DNA of 17,500 nucleotides, from assembly GCF_964340395.1 (NCBI RefSeq), contig NC_135557.1, positions 11,026,046 to 11,043,545 on the forward strand. The letters run 5' to 3'. Made by a program: the position numbers and the translations under genes. The DNA comes from Glandiceps talaboti. Lineage: Eukaryota; Hemichordata; Enteropneusta; Spengelidae. Under the pieces are notes generated by a model. That model saw only the letters and a program-made list of their open reading frames with translations. It was not told the origin of the DNA and did no database searches. Of this stretch, positions 8,474 to 17,500 are shown piece by piece (position 1 is the first letter of the stretch; the number at the start of each line of letters is the position of its first letter).

Positions 8474-11400
8474 TTAGCGAGGAGATTGTCGTTCCAAAAG
8501 ACATCTCCTAAAATTTTGACAATGTTGAATAAATAAAGCCACAGAAAAGTCTACATTGAGTTCATTGAAGAGACTTGTCGTCCAGAAATAGTCTTTAGCA
8601 GTGGAAGTATGGCGACATGACGTTGTTAGATGAATGAGAAGGTTATCAGCAACGTCTTCACATTTAGAGCATTTTATATTGCATGGAGTGGCAAGAACTT
8701 TCATGATTTTGTAGACAGTTGACTTATATTTAGGGAATTTGTGTGAGTAGGAATATAAATGAAACGGCAATATATGTTTATGTAACTGAGAGAAGAGCTG
8801 TAGTTCATCTCTAGTTGCAAGTCTATCTCTCCAAAGATTGCACTCTTTCTCATATATAGCATCTTTTACAATAATTTTCCAAAGGGATTTAGGCGGAAAA
8901 TAACAAGTTGTACAGAATTCGTCTAAGAAGCAAAGTAATCCGTATTTCAAAAGAATATTCGTAATATCGGGTATAAAGCCTAAACGTTTCTTTACAGATG
9001 AAAACTTAAATTCAAAAAGTCGTTGTAAGAATACATGTTTTCTGACTGAGAAATTATCACAGTTACATAGAGTTCCAAAAAAACCCCGCAATTTACAATT
9101 GTCAATGTATGCCTCAATTGGTATCAAACCTATTGCGCTTAGAGCTAGATCCGTCGGAGTTTTGGAGGGAAGACCTTGAATGGTTTTGGCAGCATATCTC
9201 TGACAACGTTCAAGCATTAGAAGTTCAGTTTCATTGGCAGTCCAAAGTTCACAAGTATGAAAGGCTGCAGGAAGACACATGCGTCTCCAAAATTCTGTAC
9301 TGACGATGGGCTTGAGACCGTAAGGTCCAATACCAACACTGCGTAACGAATTTATCAGACACCTGGCTTTCTTACAAACAGAGAGTGTACGTTCCGTCGA
9401 CGATAAATTATTTGTAAATTGCATGCCGACAATTGTAATTGAATCTACTTCAGTGAGAGGACAGTTTTTCAGAGACAAGTTTCGATATTGGCACGAGCGT
9501 TCACGTTCCCGTGTTGTTTCACCGAAAACGAGTAATCTACATTTTGTGGCCGAGAGCTTCAGTCTCCATGTCGAGCAGTAACTGCATACAATATTCAACA
9601 CTTTTTTGACATGTAGAGCGAGTTGGTGCTAATATTGAGATGTCATCTGCTAATGCAGGCGCACCAAGAAATAGCGAATTGATGTAACATCCGAATCTTC
9701 TGTTCTCGAGTTCAACGAAGATGTAATTTGCATAAATTAGGAATAGAGTTGTAGAGAGGATACTTCCTTGTCGTACACCTTGAAATAGTCGATATTCCTC
9801 AGAAGTATACGTGTCTAATGCGATTTGACATTTTTGTCCGTGAAACATGTTTTTTAATAATCTCCAAAGTTTTGCGTTGATGCCCAAAGTGTACAATTTG
9901 TGAAATAAACCATTCCACCAAATCGGGTCAAAAGCTTTTTGAACGTCAAGACTGCACATGAATACCTTGCTACCTCTTTCAACGAGATGAAGAATTGTCT
10001 CTTGAATGCAGAATGCTGTAGTGATATTACTCTGACCAGGTTGATAGCCGGCTTGTAAGGGATGTGGTAATTTTTTGTCACAGAGCCATGGTTGTAGGCG
10101 ATGCGAAATGCACATTTCAAAGAGTTTTTGCAGAGTCGGTAGCAATGTGATGCCCCTGTAGTTTGCGGGATCAAAACAATTTTTGTTACCACCCTTGAAA
10201 ATTGGAACAAGGTATGCGGATTTGAATGATGAAAAAATGTATTCAACATTAATCAATGCATTAAATAAATTAACTAATGCGTCCATAAGAAAGGGCCTCC
10301 GAAAATAATGTGTTCGTATGTGATGGAGTCTAGCCCTCCTGCTTTTCCACGTTTCAGTTTTCCTATAGCACGTGAGATATCTTCTATAGAGAGTGGTCGA
10401 GACAGAATTGTTTCAGCGTTATCGTGGCTAGAAGCTGAGAGGTTGTCAGGTTCTTCGTCGATTTGGACTCTGAACGAACTTACAAATGAATTGTCTTCTA
10501 GTGGTTCATAGAGTTGTTTGAAGTAGTCCGCAAAAGTGTTGACAACACAAGTATGATTGGAAATTGTTTCGCCGTCTGTTTTTAGGACAGGAAAGCTGTT
10601 ACACGTATTTTTTCTACGAATATTTACATTCCGCCAGAATAGAGATTGGTCAAGTTTGATAGCGTTTTCAATGAAATCAATTTTTTTCACATTCTGCTTT
10701 ACGTAGTCGTTGTCTTAGTTCTTTTTCTAAAATTGCGTTTTGCTTCTTTATAGTTGCGAAAAGACTCGTGTTGTAATCCTCTTGGCCTACCGGCCGAGAT
10801 CCACTTATTCCGAAGTGCTAAAGATTACTTATGAAGAGACCGAACATCTTTCCAGTAGGGTTTTAGAAACGGTTTGAATTTGGATGAAGGGATGGTTTAA
10901 TTCAGATGCCGTACCACGGAGAATCTTTATGAGTGTGCTTGTATATTGATCTATATCAGCCGGGCACGAGAGTATTTCATTTTCTAGTGAAATGGTCTTT
11001 AATTTATCGGACAACGATCTAGTGTACGACTCTTTTATTTAGTTAATGTCAAGCTTCGACCGCTTTAAGCGAGATTTCTGTGGTAAAGAGGTCTGATGGT
11101 GTGTGAGATTTCGAGATTCGAGTCACAAATAACTAGATAGTGATCTGAGAGGTTCAAGGCAGAGTCATATAAGACTTTACACGATTTTAGCGTAAAAACG
11201 AGGTGACGTGGGATCAGAATCGAATCTAAAGTTGACTTACTTTGTCCGCTGTAGGCACTGAAAGTTTCGATTGGGCCTGTGCATAAGTTCAGCAAATTTG
11301 CCGGAATTAGATCACAAGAATGTATAAATTGTCCGATTGCCCTTTCTCTAGTCGAGACTGGGGTTCCATGGTGACGAGGCCCGTATAGGTTAGCGTTAAA

Positions 11401-11958
11401 ATCACCGAGAATGATGACATCACCCATAGGTGAATAAGTTGAATGAAGATCTTCTAAGAAGTTAATATATTCAGTGTAAGAGTCAACAGTATAATTAACA
11501 GTTGGCAAATATACTGCAAAAACAAAGATGCATTTAGTTTCATAATTTCTATGCATGTAATTGATTTTGAGTCCGATAACACGGTCATCATCGAAATCGA
11601 GATAATCAATAGTCGATGTGAGAGACTTCCTGATTAAGAATGCCACACCCCCTTGGCCACGTAAGGAGAAATCGGCAGGATTTATCTCCAAAGCTCTATC
11701 ACAGACGCCAAACGATGTAAAGTTCAAGTCGATAGAGTTCAGAAAATGCATTGAGTGTGGAAAAAGCCAGTGTTCTGTAATTGCAAGAATATCAATTTCC
11801 GGAAGGAGCTTGGTTAAGTACGGTACTGTGGACATCACTCCACATACATTCCAACAGCCAAGTCGTAGATTTTTCTCATTGTCGGGTGTAGAAGAAGTCA
11901 TTAAAGTTGTAATTAAAAGCAACAAAAAAGCACGAAATTGCTTTTTAGTCATCTTCAT
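8474..11958 (-). pseudogene. ORF2 of element 3: endonuclease-reverse transcriptase, broken
   Basis: The endonuclease (11958-11065) shows LRLGCWNVCGV, DILAITEHWL, GQGGVAFLIRKS, VIILGDFNANLYGP, STLDSILIP and NLSDHYLVICD, the full APE core. A frameshift near 11080 and a TAA at 11039-11041 follow, and the linker has at least one more stop and frameshift between 10830 and 10690. The RT has NYRGITLLP, motif A (SLDVQKAFD), motif B (GVRQGSILSTTLF) and motif C (ALADDISIL). A frameshift near 9540-9600 leads to the thumb region and a C-terminal C-X2-C-X9-H-X4-C knuckle (CSKC...H...C, about 8630-8685). No RNase H domain is seen. The first ATG overlaps the end of ORF1 by 14 nt. The N terminus (FRAFLLLLITTLMTSS) is unusually hydrophobic. 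The protein would nick DNA and copy element RNA; this copy cannot do so unaided. Confidence 0.9.
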
Positions 11959-13663
11959 TGACTGTCATGTGCTCTTGGCGTTCGTGTTGAGCATTTCTTA
12001 ATTTCATTTGCTCCGAAAATCTATGTTCCCCTAACCACACTCTACAGGAAACGTTTGGTGGCCAAAAACATTCGGCGAGAAGTTGGCTTACAAAGCGCGA
12101 CGGTACATTGATTTTAGCCGCTACAGCTCCCTTTCGTTTACTAGCAATAATTCGTATCATTGTGGCATGTATATTGTTTTTAGACAAGTGTCTCTCGATT
12201 TGATCACGAGTGGTGCCTACCTTAATGCCTCCTATATACATTCTCTGAGTTCGTTGTCTTTGATTAACTCCTTCAAATTCGAAGTCCGAGTGAATACGGG
12301 AAGAGTTTGGGGTAGGCAGATTTTGATTTGTTTCATGTAGAACAGCGGGTGTTTTAGAGTTTGAAGCGTCGGATGACGGGTTGAAAATGTCGCGTTGCGT
12401 TTTTGATTTTGAAATCGGTTCCGCGATCAGATTTGGCGAGTGTCTATTGACGGAATCAGGGACGGAACTTGAAGTACACTGTGGATTTACAGCAATATGG
12501 CTTGCAAGGCATGATGCATATGATAGTTTATTTGTACTCTGGAATGGAGTAGACGATATTTGTGAGTCACGAGATTTACTATCATTCGGACGAGCAGAAG
12601 CGGGGTTTTCACCCGAAGACACTGATATCACATGTGAATTTGATTCAATGTCATTATTTGGAGTAGAGGCAATTTGGTTCTCTTTGCTGTAAGGTTGAGG
12701 AATCGGATGTGTTTGTAGATCAGCAGCTGGAACTGTGGTCGTCTGGTTAGGTGGTGACTTGGTGGTGTCACTCAAATTAAGTACATCATCAGCTGGTTGA
12801 CTAGAAACGCGTTTATTTATCTTCTTGTCTAAACCTTTCAGTTTGGATGAAATGTGGTCATGCAGAGTAGATTGACTTCCTAGATCAGTTTGAATCACCT
12901 TAACTTGTTGGTTTAATAGTTTCAGTTGAGATTTGGAGTTTGCTTCGAACGCCTGGGTTTCGCCTCGGATAGTGTCGATAGTTTTCGCCATGGCGGACAT
13001 CGCACATTTAGTGTTTTCCATTTCTGCTTTGACTTTACTGGACGACTTTTTCAGGAGGTCTAGTTCTTTACGTAGTTCACTGAATTCGTTGTCATGTTGC
13101 TGTTTCAATGCAAGTAGTTGAGCCATTATGGATGCCACATTGTCTCTCATACTGGTGTTTTCAAAGTCAATATCTAAAACTTGATGAGGTTCAGCATCAT
13201 CTCCACTTTCAGCATATGTAAGATGCATTGTTTGACTTGAAGTAGTTTGTCCTTGTTTCAACAAGGAGGTAATGATTGTCGGGTTTTCTTCATCAAGAAA
13301 TCTACAGATGTTGTAGCAGTCCTCCAACAGCTTCTCAGTGACAGTGACCTTTGCATTTTTTCGATTGAGTCTACGTGCAAGCACACCATCTGGACAAATG
13401 GAGATTTGTCGTGCTAATTTGAATAGATCATTACGTAACAGGTGAATTTCATCGATATCACTTTTCGTTTTTTCACGAAGTTCTGTAACCCAGTTAGCTC
13501 TCGGGATGCTATCAAATCTTTTGATGGCAGTCCTGGTAAGGCGCGACTCATACAGATTTTGATTTAATGAAGTGCACTGTTCGTTGTCTTGGTAGTCTTC
13601 TTCTGAGTCAACAGTAGAATATTCACTTACCGAAGCTTGTTCATCACTAGTTGGCATTGTCAT
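11945..13663 (-). CDS. ORF1 protein of element 3 (572 aa), open
   Basis: The frame is uninterrupted. An acidic N terminus (DSEEDYQDNEQ) is followed by a mixed helical region to about residue 150, a long coiled coil at about 180-285 (heptad-like LKQQHDNEF, LRKELDLLKKSS, LKLLNQQVKVIQ), a Ser/Pro/Asn-rich disordered region at about 290-475, and a C-terminal folded domain at about 480-555 starting RMYIGGIKVGTTRDQIERHL and continuing KRKGAVAAKINVPSR, which looks RRM-like. This coiled coil plus RNA-binding layout fits non-LTR ORF1 proteins that coat element RNA. It has no CCHC knuckles. The start at 13663 is the first ATG; a second is two codons on. The stop overlaps the ORF2 ATG, suggesting reinitiation or coupled translation. 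Homology to a named ORF1 family cannot be confirmed here. Confidence 0.8.
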   Translation of the reverse strand: MTMPTSDEQASVSEYSTVDSEEDYQDNEQCTSLNQNLYESRLTRTAIKRFDSIPRANWVTELREKTKSDIDEIHLLRNDLFKLARQISICPDGVLARRLNRKNAKVTVTEKLLEDCYNICRFLDEENPTIITSLLKQGQTTSSQTMHLTYAESGDDAEPHQVLDIDFENTSMRDNVASIMAQLLALKQQHDNEFSELRKELDLLKKSSSKVKAEMENTKCAMSAMAKTIDTIRGETQAFEANSKSQLKLLNQQVKVIQTDLGSQSTLHDHISSKLKGLDKKINKRVSSQPADDVLNLSDTTKSPPNQTTTVPAADLQTHPIPQPYSKENQIASTPNNDIESNSHVISVSSGENPASARPNDSKSRDSQISSTPFQSTNKLSYASCLASHIAVNPQCTSSSVPDSVNRHSPNLIAEPISKSKTQRDIFNPSSDASNSKTPAVLHETNQNLPTPNSSRIHSDFEFEGVNQRQRTQRMYIGGIKVGTTRDQIERHLSKNNIHATMIRIIASKRKGAVAAKINVPSRFVSQLLAECFWPPNVSCRVWLGEHRFSEQMKLRNAQHERQEHMTVNEDD

Positions 13664-13905
13664 GCAGATATGCTGTCAACGTCAAGGGTCTTGACAATGT
13701 GCTCGGTTAGGAAAAAGCTTCGAAATTTCCTTCCAGGAAGGGAAATAGAAATCCAAAATAGAGCGTATGGGATGACTGGTGCTTTAGAAGGGTGTACAAG
13801 AGTTCTTGATACGAAAAGCAATGTAGTAACGTAGAACGAACGTACATAAGCAGGACACGAAATTGTTATGCCCCGTACGTACGCCATTGAACTTTTGAGA
13901 ATGAA
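13664..13905 (-). other. Presumed 5' UTR of element 3
   Basis: Here similarity of element 4 to element 3 has ended (about 13906, after MGFI), yet the minus frame stays open to a TGA that overlaps the ORF1 ATG (ATGA at 13660-13663). The roughly 78 residues encoded have no homologue in the RT of element 3. The palindromic ggcgtacgtacgg near 13875-13885 may lie close to the element start. Interpretation as 5' UTR is inference. Confidence 0.5.
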
Positions 13906-14883
13906 ACCCATACATCTTTTAACTGAAGAAAGTTTGAACTCAAAAAGACGTTGTAGAAATACATGGTTCCTGGTCGACGAATTGTCACTGTTGCATAGAG
14001 TTCCAAAAAAGCGTAATTTGCACTTATCAATATAGGCTCCTACTGACATTAAACCTAGAGCACCTAAAGTTAAATCTGTTGAAGTTCTCGGAGGTAGACC
14101 TTGAATAATTTTCGCAGCGTAACGCTGACACTTTTCAAGCATTATTAATTCAGTGTTAGTGTATGTCCACAGTTCACAGGTGTGTAAGGCTGCTGGGAGG
14201 CACATGCGTTTCCACAATTCAGCACTGACGATTGGGTTAAGTCCATGTGGTCCAACCCCAACACTTCGAAGAGAATTAATCAAACCTCTGCCTTTTTTAC
14301 AAGCAGAAAGTGTACGTTCCATTGTTGACGACATATTTGAAATTTGCAAGCCAACAATCGTAATTGAGTCGACTTCTGTAATACGAGATTTATATAAGGA
14401 CAGGTTCCTGTGTTGATACAATCGTTTGTGTTCACTTTTGGTTTCTCCAAATACTATAATGCGACTTTTTGAATCGGATAATTTTAATCTCCATTTCGAG
14501 CTGTATGTGCAAACTATATCAAGCAGTGTCTGGCAAGTAGAGCAAGTTGGTGACAATATGGAAATGTCATCGGCCAAGGCGGGCGATCCTAGAAAAGACG
14601 GGCCGACATAGCATCCTAGGCCACTGTCTTCAAGTTTAAGGAATAGGTCATGTATATAAATAAAAAAAAGTGTAGTTGAAAGAACACTCCCCTGTCGTAC
14701 TCCTTGAGAGATCGGGTAAGAGTTCGATACATGCGTTCCTAAAGCAATTTGACAGTTTTGACCGATAAACATTGTACGTAGAATTCGCCATAGTTTTGAA
14801 TTTATGCCCATATAATACATCTTGTAAAATAGCCCATTCCACCAAACGGAATCAAAAGCTTTGTGGAAGTCTAAGCAACACAT
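13906..14883 (-). pseudogene. Reverse transcriptase fragment of element 4
   Basis: Motif A (CLDFHKAFDSVWWNGLF), motif B (GVRQGSVLSTTLFFIY) and motif C (ALADDISILSPT) are intact and in one uninterrupted frame with the thumb region (WRLKLSDSKSRIIVFGETK) through to FLQRLFEFKLSSVKR. Identity to element 3 is about 64% over 116 residues around the motifs, by hand count. Two aspartates of motif C follow Ala-Leu rather than the common Phe-Ala, as in element 3. The open frame shows that the equivalent frameshift in element 3 is a private mutation. The N-terminal RT (fingers) and the zinc knuckle are missing. Confidence 0.88.
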
Positions 14884-14904
14884 GAATAATTTGCTGTGTC
14901 TTTC
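13906..14904 (-). mobile_element. Element 4: truncated relative of element 3
   Basis: About 1 kb of RT and thumb sequence from the same family as element 3, in the same orientation. It starts near ERHSKLFMCCLDFHKAFD, where the microsatellite at 14905 cuts it, and ends after FKLSSVKRCMGFI at about 13906. Neither ORF1, endonuclease, the N-terminal RT half nor a 3' end is present. Confidence 0.85.
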
Positions 14905-14971
14905 TGTGTGTGTGTGTGAGTGAGTGAGTGAGTGAGTGAGTGAGTGAGTGAGTGAGTGAGTGAGTGAGTGA

Positions 14972-15002
<31 letters not shown>

Positions 15003-15254
15003 TGAATTGGTGAGTGAGTTAGTGAGTGAGTGAGTGAGTGAGTGGGTGACTGAGTGAGTGAGTGAGTGAGTGAGTGAGTGAGTGAGTGAGTGAATAGATG
15101 AGTGCAAAAGAGTGAGCGAGTGAGTGAGTGTGTGTGTGTGTGAGTGAGTGAGTGAAATGATGAGTGAGCGAGTGAGTGAGTGAGTGAGTGAGTGAGTGAG
15201 TGAGTGAGTGAGTGAGTGAGTGAGTGAGTGAGTGAGTGGGTGAGTGAGTGAGTT
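14905..15254. repeat. (TGTG)n/(TGAG)n microsatellite
   Basis: Mostly TGAG units with TG and AG interruptions. On the minus strand it encodes LTHS repeats, an artefact. It truncates element 4 at its 5' side and lies 50 bp upstream of the host exon at 15304. Confidence 0.97.
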
Positions 15255-15303
15255 AGTTAAATAGGAATCAGTAGCAATAACCACTCTTTGAAAAATCTCA
15301 TAG

Positions 15304-15351
15304 GTTGTTGAAAACCCCAATAATGATAACTCAAAGGATTTGATAGATAAC
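15304..15351 (+). CDS. Host small exon, class C copy (48 nt)
   Basis: Acceptor aaatctcatag and donor gtaagtaat bound VVENPNNDNSKDLIDN. The pyrimidine tract before the acceptor is weak. It is the first good exon after the retrotransposon block and starts a complete C-D-A-B set over about 820 bp. Confidence 0.65.
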
Positions 15352-15592
15352 GTAAGTAATCAGATTTTTTTTTCAAAACAACTTCCATAATATCTCCCCC
15401 TTACTGTTTTTATTTCAAATTCAAATTACTTTCTTATATTTAGTTAGTTAAATCTGTTAATCGTTTTAGATAAAAAATTGGAATGCTAAGATTGTGTATA
15501 TGTTACTGTACGAATCTTATTAATTTCAAAATCTCTGACTGTAACTATGAAAATTATGAAAATAATACATTTGCATTCATTCTATTCCAAAG

Positions 15593-15637
15593 ATTCCTGA
15601 TGGGGAAGGAGATGGGGGACGAAGTACAACAGTACTG
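15593..15637 (+). CDS. Host small exon, class D copy (45 nt)
   Basis: Acceptor tctattccaaag and a consensus donor gtaagtcaat bound IPDGEGDGGRSTTVL. The GEG core followed by Ser/Thr and a Leu end resembles the exon at 16927 (VGEGPSSETPLLN), three nucleotides longer. The phase is again 0-0. Confidence 0.7.
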
Positions 15638-15847
15638 GTAAGTCAATCATGATATTGTTATTGTTGTTTGGTTATCCGTACCAAAATTTGTTCAGTTTTA
15701 CAAAAAAAAGTAACAATTTAATGTATAATTGAACTAAGTATTAAAGTACGTCAATGTGATTTATAATAATAGAAAATAAAGATTTTGTGTTAATATATAT
15801 GTCTTTTTCGTTGCATTTGAATCATTCTTCAATTCTATTATGCTCAG

Positions 15848-15889
15848 ATATCTGGAGATAGAGATAAAGCACAGGACATTCCATTCATG
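15848..15889 (+). CDS. Host small exon, class A copy (42 nt)
   Basis: Acceptor ctattatgctcag and donor gtatgtacta bound ISGDRDKAQDIPFM, paired with the exon at 7585 (same length, same phase, similar flanking introns). Charged residues in the middle vary while the two ends are kept. Confidence 0.75.
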
Positions 15890-16074
15890 GTATGTACTAA
15901 TTGTATAATTGTTGTTATATACTCTAACTGTTATTATTTGGCATGTTTTCTTGACTTTATATTGTTTAATGATTTAATTTTTAATTTTGGTGGGAGTTAG
16001 ATTAAGGTTATTGAGCACAGTAATTACAAGTGTGAAATTATTAGTTTTGTCATTAATTTTTTAATATGTCTTAG

Positions 16075-16122
16075 GATGATCCAACAACTGATCATGAAGA
16101 AGTCGAAAGTTCATCAGATACG
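16075..16122 (+). CDS. Host small exon, class B copy (48 nt)
   Basis: Acceptor taatatgtcttag and donor gtgagg bound DDPTTDHEEVESSSDT. The peptide is acidic and ends in a Ser/Asp run. It is homologous to the exons at 7757, 5478 and 6646. Intron sequence after it is soon replaced by retrotransposon DNA at 16164. Confidence 0.75.
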
Positions 16123-16163
16123 GTGAGGGAAAATACCATTTTATATAAAATCCCCAAGATTCA

Positions 16164-16747
16164 AACTTTTCCCATCGGAAAGATAAGTGTTAAGATCAAC
16201 CTCTAAAACTTCAAATGGGTCAACACCAGCCACTCTCTTTATTCTCTAAATATAACTAGCATTCTCTTTTGGAAAGTATACAAAAAACACAAATAATTCA
16301 TGATTTAAATTGAAAAGGTTTTTTCTCCATTTTTAACCAAACAGTAAAATCTAATTTTCTCAGCATTATTTTTACACCTGCCCTGATACTATTTTCAAAC
16401 AAAAACACATACCTCCATAATTTCTCCTTCCTACAACACCTGTAGATCTACTTGAATTATAACAACAATGATTTTAAAATGCAAAGCTTTGATTAGGTGA
16501 AGACCGAGATTCAGCAATACCAAAAATATAATTTGTTTAACTTGCTTTATGAAATGTAGGTCTGATAGTTTATTATCATTAAGACATTTAATATGCCAAC
16601 AAGCCACAATTAAATCTGATTCATGCACAGCCCTTTCATCATTGATAACCATGTCAAGGAAATATGTAAAGGGAATATAACAGTAATATAAACATTTTAA
16701 AGGAATATACCATACCCAATGAAACAGAAGAAGAGATTAGCCAGGGG
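16164..16747 (-). mobile_element. Diverged copy of the element-1 endonuclease region
   Basis: The stretch aligns with 2801-3330 over nearly its whole length (for example ttttacacctgccctga in both, and ctacttgaattataacaa). On the minus strand it carries the N-terminal endonuclease, including a piece missing from element 1 (CLNDNKLSDLHFIKQVKQ, 16652-16431). It is broken by frameshifts and has no GDFN motif, linker or RT; the 3' break is near 16164. It lies in the intron after the exon at 16075, antisense to the host gene. Confidence 0.85.
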
Positions 16748-16926
16748 AAAAAGGGAACAAAAATTAAAAAAAATAAAAAAAATAAATAAAAAGAGTATAT
16801 ACCTTATTTGTGTATTACTTTATTTATGACAAGTGTATAAAATAACTGATTTATAGTAAATAAGCTACATTTATTTTTGCCTAACTTTTTAATTAGTATA
16901 TCAACATTTGATGAATATTTTCACAG
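16748..16926 (+). other. AT-rich intron end
   Basis: A-rich runs (aaaataaaaaaaataaataaa) are followed by T-rich sequence and a good acceptor (gaatattttcacag) for the next exon. Nothing else is seen. Confidence 0.6.
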
Positions 16927-16974
16927 AATGAACACGTGGGGGAAGGACCTTCATCAGAAACACCTCTGTTAAAC
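16927..16974 (+). CDS. Host small exon, class D-like copy (48 nt)
   Basis: Acceptor atattttcacag and donor gtaagttgt, both strong, bound NEHVGEGPSSETPLLN. Similarity to the class D exon at 15593 around GEG suggests that a further cassette starts here, with its class C exon missing or replaced by the retrotransposon fragment. Confidence 0.7.
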
Positions 16975-17018
16975 GTAAGTTGTAAACTAATTAATATTTA
17001 ATTGTGAAGATCAAGTCG

Positions 17019-17113
17019 TATGTACATACATACATACGTACGTACATACATACATACATACATACATACATACATACATACATACATACATACATACATA
17101 CATACATACATAG
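17019..17113. repeat. (CATA)n microsatellite
   Basis: About 23 CATA units with a CGTA interruption near 17037-17044. The HTYI-repeat frame through it is an artefact. It lies in the intron after the exon at 16927. Confidence 0.97.
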
Positions 17114-17437
17114 AAATGCATAAGGAACTAATAAACCAGTCCGTATATATAGCTGTTAAATCCGACGTTTCGGATAAATATTCTTTTTCAAAGGAAAAAT
17201 TGGCGAGACAGAGAAATGCCAGGTGACAACCCGAACATTTCTACATATAATGGAACAAAACCGCGCGTGATATAAATAAACGGTTGTACGTGGGATAAGT
17301 TCTTAAATTCGCACGCACCTAATAGAACCCAATAGAATACGCCTGAAATTTAAAAAATACCCAATAATCATGATAATTAGATTGGGAAAGACGAGAATAA
17401 TCTATTAATTTCAAGGGATTTCTTCTTCCTTCAACCT
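17114..17437. other. Unassigned intron-like sequence
   Basis: No exon, RNA gene or recognised element. The motif taaatccgacgtttcggata at 17158-17177 stands out as a short palindromic stretch (ccgacgtttcgg), of a type often found in dispersed repeats, but no element could be delimited. Confidence 0.4.
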
Positions 17438-17500
17438 CAAAGCTTTCTCATCACCAGAGACCTTACAAATTCCTGAAATGGACATATCTGATACATTATG
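17438..17500 (+). other. Possible exon start at window end
   Basis: A pyrimidine-rich tract (tttcttcttccttcaacctc) ends in aaag at about 17442, followed by a stretch open in two frames, one reading SSPETLQIPEMDISDTL, which resembles the acidic Ser/Thr-rich style of the other exons. That frame would need a phase-2 start or the inner acceptor, unlike the phase-0 exons. The donor is beyond the window. Confidence 0.3.

Larger units (their letters stand above)
8216..13905 (-). mobile_element. Element 3: nearly full-length non-LTR retrotransposon
   Basis: On the minus strand the order is a presumed 5' UTR (13905-13664), an open ORF1 (13663-11945), a broken ORF2 with endonuclease, RT and C-terminal zinc knuckle (11958-8474), a 3' UTR with AATAAA (8272-8277), and an (AAC)18 tail (8269-8216). 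Microsatellite-like 3' tails are known in several APE-type non-LTR lineages. ORF1 is open while ORF2 has only a few frameshifts and stops, so insertion is relatively recent compared with elements 1 and 2. The 5' limit is inferred from where similarity of neighbouring element 4 ends. Confidence 0.85.

Noticed and set aside
14871-15320. 149-residue LTHS-repeat protein on the minus strand
   Set aside because: It is a translation of the TGAG microsatellite without further support.
17189-17217. Possible small exon between ttcaaag and gtgaca
   Set aside because: It is 29 nt long, out of phase with the other exons, has a weak acceptor context and no similarity to any exon class.

Overview
This window looks like animal nuclear DNA, AT-rich and full of repeats. 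The evidence is several antisense relics of APE-endonuclease non-LTR retrotransposons, long tetranucleotide microsatellites (CATA, TATG, TCTG, TGAG), a higher-order satellite and spliceosomal exon/intron signals. No prokaryotic gene structure is seen. An invertebrate, perhaps a lophotrochozoan, is plausible, but the species cannot be fixed from sequence alone.

Layout. (1) 1-1203: a satellite with a 41-bp dimer and a 206-bp higher-order period, interrupted by a 562-bp TG...CA solo LTR. (2) 1205-3330: a minus-strand non-LTR retrotransposon relic (element 1), cut at its 3' end by the satellite. (3) 3333-3640: low-complexity DNA and unclassified sequence. (4) 3641-5425: a second minus-strand relic of another family (element 2), with ORF1 remnant, internally deleted endonuclease and the N-terminal part of the reverse transcriptase. 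(5) 5478-8200: decayed and good small exons of a plus-strand host gene, a large compound microsatellite and a fold-back inverted repeat. (6) 8216-14904: a nearly full-length minus-strand non-LTR element (element 3: ORF1 open, ORF2 broken, (AAC)n tail) joined head-on to a truncated relative (element 4). TGAG microsatellite lies on both sides of this block. (7) 14905-17500: a TGAG microsatellite, then five good host exons, a second copy of the element-1 endonuclease region, and a CATA microsatellite.

The most interesting unit is the plus-strand host gene. Eight small exons of 42, 45 or 48 nt, all multiples of three with AG acceptors and GT donors, can be read in phase 0 as short, mostly acidic peptides. 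They fall into classes C, D, A and B that recur in that order (C-D-A-B), and the flanking intron sequence is also similar. This points to a tandemly duplicated exon cassette, with about four partial or complete copies here and some copies decaying. All recognised retrotransposon relics lie antisense to this gene. The start, end and identity of the gene are outside or beyond this window, and the gene model is inference until transcripts are mapped.
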